From assembly GCA_902373515.1 (NCBI GenBank), contig CABKML010000007.1, forward strand, positions 1 to 64,000: a DNA stretch of 64,000 nt, given 5' to 3'. Both the position numbers and the translations under genes were made by a program. Below are positions 60,756 to 64,000 of the stretch, one piece after another (the first letter of the stretch is position 1; each line of letters starts with the position of its first letter). This DNA comes from an uncultured Eubacteriales bacterium. Lineage in GTDB: Bacteria > Bacillota > Clostridia > Saccharofermentanales > Fastidiosipilaceae. The notes beneath the pieces were generated by a model that worked only from the letters and a program-made list of their open reading frames with translations, ran no database searches and was not told where the DNA came from.

Positions 60756-62570
60756 ATGCGAAAAATCAATCATTGTTCTTCTATTATCCGGAAATTTACT
60801 CGGAAATTACTACCTTGTTTATTAATTTCCTTATTTTTATTATTTAATTTTCTTTTCTTGCCATTAGCGCCGGCCGCTGCCAATAATGATGTCGTTTTTA
60901 AAGATGCTAATTTTAAGGATGCAGTTTTGCAGATGTTGCGCAATCAGGATATATTAACCGAATTGGATACGGAAATCAGCCGGGAAAGAGCCGACAAGTT
61001 GACTAAACTTACGCTTGAAAATGCCGGGATTGCAAGTTTGGAGGATATTGTTAATTTCCCGAGCCTCAGAATATTGCAAATCAAAGCCAGCCATATCAGC
61101 GACTTAAGTCCTTTACAGCAACTCAATTTTTTACGTTCCTTAAATATTCAAAAGAGCCAAATAAGCAATTTACAGCCGCTGCAGGCTATTGACAGCTTAA
61201 CTTATTTAAATTTAAGTGGGAATCAGATCAGCGATCTTATGCCGCTTGCACAATTGACGAATTTAACGGAACTGTATCTGGCCGATAATAAAATTACGGA
61301 TATCACCGCTTTGGCGAATTTAGCGGAATTGACGGAATTGGACTTAGCCGGCAATAACTTGTCCGATTTAACGCCGCTTGCCGCTATTACCGCTAATTTA
61401 GGCATCCTGATCCTGAATAACAATAATTGGACGTATAAAGCCGAAAAACGGGAGATAGACTTACCTTTTAAAGTAAAAAATAGCGATCAGATTAAATTAA
61501 GTATTGCGGCTGCAGACAAAGATAAGGTTGAAATTACGGGCACGAAAATTAAACTGCTGAATTTGCAGGGCAAAACTTCTTTAGAGCTGCAATATACTTC
61601 CACTATCGGCGGACGGGAAAATTATCGCAAAAAACAGGAATTCACTTATCAGGGAACGATTACTTTAGATGTTACGGCAATTAAAACTGCGAGAAAATAT
61701 GCCGCCGATCCCCAAATGCCCTTCGGACAAACGAGAAGTGAATTTGATGAATACGGCAATGAGATTGTTTATAAAGGAACTGCAAGTGTCAGCAGTGAGA
61801 TTACTGTACCGCATGTTACCTTGCCGGATAAAGAGAATTTTATTGTTAAAAAGGGGCGGGACGGCAAGAAACAACGTGTTAAAACTTACACTGTCAATCC
61901 GTTGAACGGAGATATTACGGAAACTGTTAGTGAAAAAGAAATAGTAAGTGCAGTGGACGATACTTACGAGAAAAAAGAAATGGCCACGCCGGATACGCAA
62001 GCGAATCCGCAACCTAATAACCCGCAGCCGGGCGCGCCGCAGCCGGATCAAAGTGATTCGCCGGCAACTCAGTCGAATAATCAGCCGGCCACTCCGCCGA
62101 ATACCCAAGCGAAACCGCAGCCGAACCAACAACCGAACCCGCAACCTAATAACCCGCAGCCGGGCGCGCCGCAGCCGGATCAAAGCGATTCGTCGGCAAC
62201 TCAGTCGAATAATCAGCCGGCCACGCCGCCGGATACCCAAGCGAAACCGCAGCCGAACCAACAACCGAACCAACAACCGAACCTGCAACCGAACAAGCAG
62301 CAGGCAGGCACACAGAAAACGAATCAAAGTACTTCGCCGGCAGCCGCCGATCAAGCAAATCTTGATGTACCTAAAAAGTCGGAGCAACAAATAATCTCTT
62401 CGCCGTCTGCATCTTCTTGGCAGCCGAAACGTAAATTACCGGCAAACCCCGTCGGCAAGAGCGGCGAAAAGCAACAAAGTCGTACAGCAGCAGGCCTGAT
62501 AATATTAATATCGGTACTTGGTATATTAATTGCAACCGGAAAATTACCCATTGTCCGTCGTAAGTGCTAA
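60756..62570 (+). CDS. Leucine-rich-repeat surface protein with Pro/Gln/Asn repeats and C-terminal membrane anchor
   Basis: A 604-aa secreted protein. Signal peptide about residues 1-42 (APAAANND junction); internalin-type LRRs of about 22 residues from roughly 75 to 225 (NLTELYLADNKITDITALAN); a beta-rich region to 400 with ITVPHVTLPDKENF, perhaps G5-like; then a P/Q/N-rich stretch (about 410-530) built on a 44-residue tandem repeat; last a hydrophobic helix (AGLIILISVLGILIATG) and basic tail VRRKC. The C-terminus looks like a sortase signal, but the motif is LPANPVGKSGE instead of LPxTG and stands 13 residues before the helix, so anchoring may be by membrane alone. Adhesion or host binding is the usual role. 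Confidence 0.82.
   Translation: MRKINHCSSIIRKFTRKLLPCLLISLFLLFNFLFLPLAPAAANNDVVFKDANFKDAVLQMLRNQDILTELDTEISRERADKLTKLTLENAGIASLEDIVNFPSLRILQIKASHISDLSPLQQLNFLRSLNIQKSQISNLQPLQAIDSLTYLNLSGNQISDLMPLAQLTNLTELYLADNKITDITALANLAELTELDLAGNNLSDLTPLAAITANLGILILNNNNWTYKAEKREIDLPFKVKNSDQIKLSIAAADKDKVEITGTKIKLLNLQGKTSLELQYTSTIGGRENYRKKQEFTYQGTITLDVTAIKTARKYAADPQMPFGQTRSEFDEYGNEIVYKGTASVSSEITVPHVTLPDKENFIVKKGRDGKKQRVKTYTVNPLNGDITETVSEKEIVSAVDDTYEKKEMATPDTQANPQPNNPQPGAPQPDQSDSPATQSNNQPATPPNTQAKPQPNQQPNPQPNNPQPGAPQPDQSDSSATQSNNQPATPPDTQAKPQPNQQPNQQPNLQPNKQQAGTQKTNQSTSPAAADQANLDVPKKSEQQIISSPSASSWQPKRKLPANPVGKSGEKQQSRTAAGLIILISVLGILIATGKLPIVRRKC
62001..62300 (+). repeat. 132-bp tandem repeat inside the LRR protein gene
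   Basis: The unit beginning AACCTAATAACCCGCAGCCG at 62011 recurs at 62143, exactly 132 bases (44 codons) later, with few changes; a third partial unit follows from about 62230, with extra CAACCGAAC blocks. The period is a multiple of three, so copy-number change keeps the frame. Confidence 0.88.
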
Positions 62571-62612
62571 ACTTAAGAATAAGTTAAAGCAACGAAGGAG
62601 CTGATTTTTAGT

Positions 62613-63110
62613 ATGAACAGTATTTTTCACCGTGTCAGTGTCAGAAAATTTCAGGAAAAAGAAGTTGAATCCGATAAATTGGAGTTGATTTTACGTGCCG
62701 GCATGCAGGCACCTTCAGCTTACAATTTACAGCCGTGGGAATTTTACGTCGTGAGAAATCGGGAAGTAATTAATGAACTGTCGCAGGTCAGCAAACATTT
62801 ACCCTGTGCCAAAAATGCTCCGCTGGTCATAGTTTCAGTTTACAGAGAAAATGTCAGAGTACCGCAATACAACCACATCAACTTAAGCATTGCGATGGAA
62901 AATATGTGGCTGGAAGCCGACAGCTTAGGCTTGGGTGCAGTCTGGTTGGGCGTATGTCCTTTTGAGGAAAACATGTTGAAAGTCGATCAGATTCTGCATC
63001 TGCCCCAAGGACTGCGGACTTTCGCTTTATTAGCTGTAGGCTATCCTTTGACTGAACCGAAAGCACAACAGGATCGTTTCCAACCGGAACGAATTCATTA
63101 CGTTGATTAG
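62613..63110 (+). CDS. Nitroreductase-family FMN protein
   Basis: NAD(P)H-dependent flavoprotein, 165 aa, at the short end of the family. RVSVRKFQEKEVESDKLELI with FMN-binding SVRKF at residues 8-12, AGMQAPSAYNLQPWEFYVV, and GLGAVWLGVCPFEENM are typical. The physiological substrate is not predictable; quinone or nitroaromatic reduction are general possibilities. ATG 62613 has AAGGAG upstream. It may be co-transcribed with deoC, 21 bases downstream. Confidence 0.9.
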   Translation: MNSIFHRVSVRKFQEKEVESDKLELILRAGMQAPSAYNLQPWEFYVVRNREVINELSQVSKHLPCAKNAPLVIVSVYRENVRVPQYNHINLSIAMENMWLEADSLGLGAVWLGVCPFEENMLKVDQILHLPQGLRTFALLAVGYPLTEPKAQQDRFQPERIHYVD

Positions 63111-63131
63111 TTAAGAGAGTAGAGAATATAT

Positions 63132-63776
63132 ATGAAGAAATTAGATTTGGCTGCTTATATCGACCACACACTTTTACGCCCGACAGCGACAAAGAAGGAT
63201 ATTATCAATTTATGTAACGAAGCGAAAAAATATCACTTTGCCTCCGTTTGTGTCAATCCCGGTTACACTTCTCTGGTAGCGCAGCAGCTTACCGGCAGCG
63301 ATGTTTGTACCTGTTGCGTTATTTCTTTCCCTTTCGGGGCCGATCCTACGGCAAGCAAGGTTTTTGCTGCTCGGCAGGCGCTAAGCGACGGTGCACAGGA
63401 AATAGATATGGTGATTAATATCGGAGCAGCTTTAGAGAAAGAATATCAATTTGTGCAGGATGAGATTGCCCAAGTGGTCAAGGCGGCTTTACCGGCCAAA
63501 GTAAAAGTAATATTGGAAACTTGTTATTTTACGCCGGAAGAAATTAAACAGCTTTGTTTGGCAGCTCAGGCAGCCGGAGCTGCCTTTGTGAAAACTTCTA
63601 CCGGTTATGGAAAAGGCGGAGCTACGACGGCAGACGTAAAATTGATGCGCTCGACTGTAGGTGCAAGCATGGGCGTAAAAGCCAGCGGTGGAATCAGAGA
63701 CAGAGAGACTGCCGAAGCTATGATCGAAGCGGGAGCGAATCGCTTGGGCACAAGCAGCGGAACATCTTTAATCTAG
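63132..63776 (+). CDS. deoC: Deoxyribose-phosphate aldolase
   Basis: Splits 2-deoxyribose-5-phosphate into acetaldehyde and glyceraldehyde-3-phosphate in nucleoside catabolism. The 214-aa class I aldolase has IDHTLLRPTATKKDI at the N-terminus, EIDMVINIGA, VILETCYFTPEEI, the Schiff-base Lys in FVKTSTGYGKGGAT near residue 154 and the second active Lys in GVKASGGIRD near 180. It stands apart from other deo genes in this window. Confidence 0.95.
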   Translation: MKKLDLAAYIDHTLLRPTATKKDIINLCNEAKKYHFASVCVNPGYTSLVAQQLTGSDVCTCCVISFPFGADPTASKVFAARQALSDGAQEIDMVINIGAALEKEYQFVQDEIAQVVKAALPAKVKVILETCYFTPEEIKQLCLAAQAAGAAFVKTSTGYGKGGATTADVKLMRSTVGASMGVKASGGIRDRETAEAMIEAGANRLGTSSGTSLI

Positions 63777-63783
63777 TTTTATA

Positions 63784-63792
63784 TGTTACAAT
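63784..63792 (+). promoter_or_regulatory. Possible promoter of the last gene, extended -10
   Basis: TGTTACAAT at 63784-63792 in the short gap after deoC; no -35 seen. Confidence 0.45.
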
Positions 63793-63819
63793 AGTTAAAC
63801 TTCAAGATTGGAGGTGCCT

Positions 63820-64000
63820 ATGAGATTTTGGTCACAAATTTGCGACAATTACTACTTGGGTATAGCTTTGCTTGCCTGGTTTATTGCCCAACTTTTGAAA
63901 ATCTTTATTGACGGCTGGCGTTACCGCAAGTTTGACTTAAAAAAAATAGTCAGCAGCGGCGGTATGCCCAGTTCTCATGCAGCTACAGTTTGTGCTCTGG
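63820..64000 (+). CDS. Divergent PAP2-family (DUF212) membrane protein, partial
   Basis: The first 60 codons of a gene cut by the window end. The start is ATG 63820 behind GGAGGTG. An early helix (YLGIALLAWFIAQLLKIFI) leads to SSGGMPSSHAATVCAL, the diagnostic acid-phosphatase-like motif of the DUF212 family (usual length about 150 aa). Function unknown; a phosphatase activity is only inferred from the fold. Confidence 0.88.
   Translation, partial: MRFWSQICDNYYLGIALLAWFIAQLLKIFIDGWRYRKFDLKKIVSSGGMPSSHAATVCAL

Noticed and set aside
61665..62390. Long reverse-strand open frame (241 codons), arginine/leucine rich, opposite the LRR protein gene
   Set aside because: It is the mirror of the P/Q/N repeat region; the repetitive arginine-rich product is an artefact of codon bias and it has no ribosome site.

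Overview
The window is a continuous bacterial chromosome segment of moderately low GC, densely coded, with Shine-Dalgarno starts (GGAGG type) on nearly every gene, intrinsic terminators and sigma-A type promoters. Gene families and their order (rpsF-ssb-rpsR, rplI-dnaB, tilS-hpt-ftsH, KtrAB, YitT, lactose/cellobiose-type PTS, NhaC-family transporter, class Ib nrd operon) point to a Bacillota/Clostridia-type, fermentative, host-associated bacterium. The sialic acid, glycoasparagine-like and alpha-glucan genes suggest a mucosal niche, but I cannot name the species. There is no prophage, insertion sequence, CRISPR array or rRNA operon.

Layout. 1-6.6 kb: an oligopeptide ABC transporter operon (OppABCDF). 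6.6-12.1 kb: YitT membrane protein, KtrB/KtrA potassium uptake, and a glycogen branching enzyme carrying an unusual coiled-coil insert. 12.1-15.6 kb: tRNA-Thr(CGT) convergent with glgB and divergent from RNase J, then rpsF-ssb-rpsR with a structured leader. 15.7-23.7 kb: carbohydrate island with glycosylasparaginase, PTS IIA, an RDD membrane protein, PTS IIB and IIC and a GrdB-related half protein, then an M20 peptidase and CutC, then a second PTS IIC-IIB pair without its own IIA. 23.7-33.5 kb: housekeeping block rplI, dnaB, tilS, hpt, ftsH, murC (reverse strand) and a membrane-anchored PP2C phosphatase. 33.5-37.7 kb: DUF805 protein, BrnQ, a TSUP-family permease and an ornithine cyclodeaminase-family enzyme. 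37.7-41.2 kb: an Mg2+-type P-ATPase with a 475-base leader holding a small ORF, and a small one-helix protein downstream.

41.2-50.3 kb: an AraC regulator and a sialic acid operon (SBP, two permeases, Gfo/Idh oxidoreductase, NanE, NanA, YhcH/NanQ, ROK kinase). Inside it lie the remains of a secreted sialidase. The gene set resembles 2,7-anhydro-sialic acid utilisation clusters, so this strain looks like a scavenger that lost its own sialidase. 50.3-53.9 kb: reverse-strand operon of an NhaC-family (possibly MetT-like methionine) transporter and MetE. 53.9-58.1 kb: glutaredoxin-like protein and nrdF-nrdI-nrdE with two NrdR-box-like sites. 58.1-64 kb: alpha-amylase lipoprotein, YgjP-like metallopeptidase, a leucine-rich-repeat surface protein with a 132-bp tandem repeat, nitroreductase, deoC, and the start of a divergent-PAP2 gene cut by the window end.

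Two recurring regulatory patterns stand out. Many promoters have an extended -10 (TGnTATAAT) and a poor -35. An inverted-repeat motif, TTGTGCA-(2-3)-TGCACAA, occurs perfect or degenerate upstream of the nan operon, both PTS operons and glgB, suggesting one regulator over carbohydrate genes. All function calls come from reading the sequence; no database search was run.
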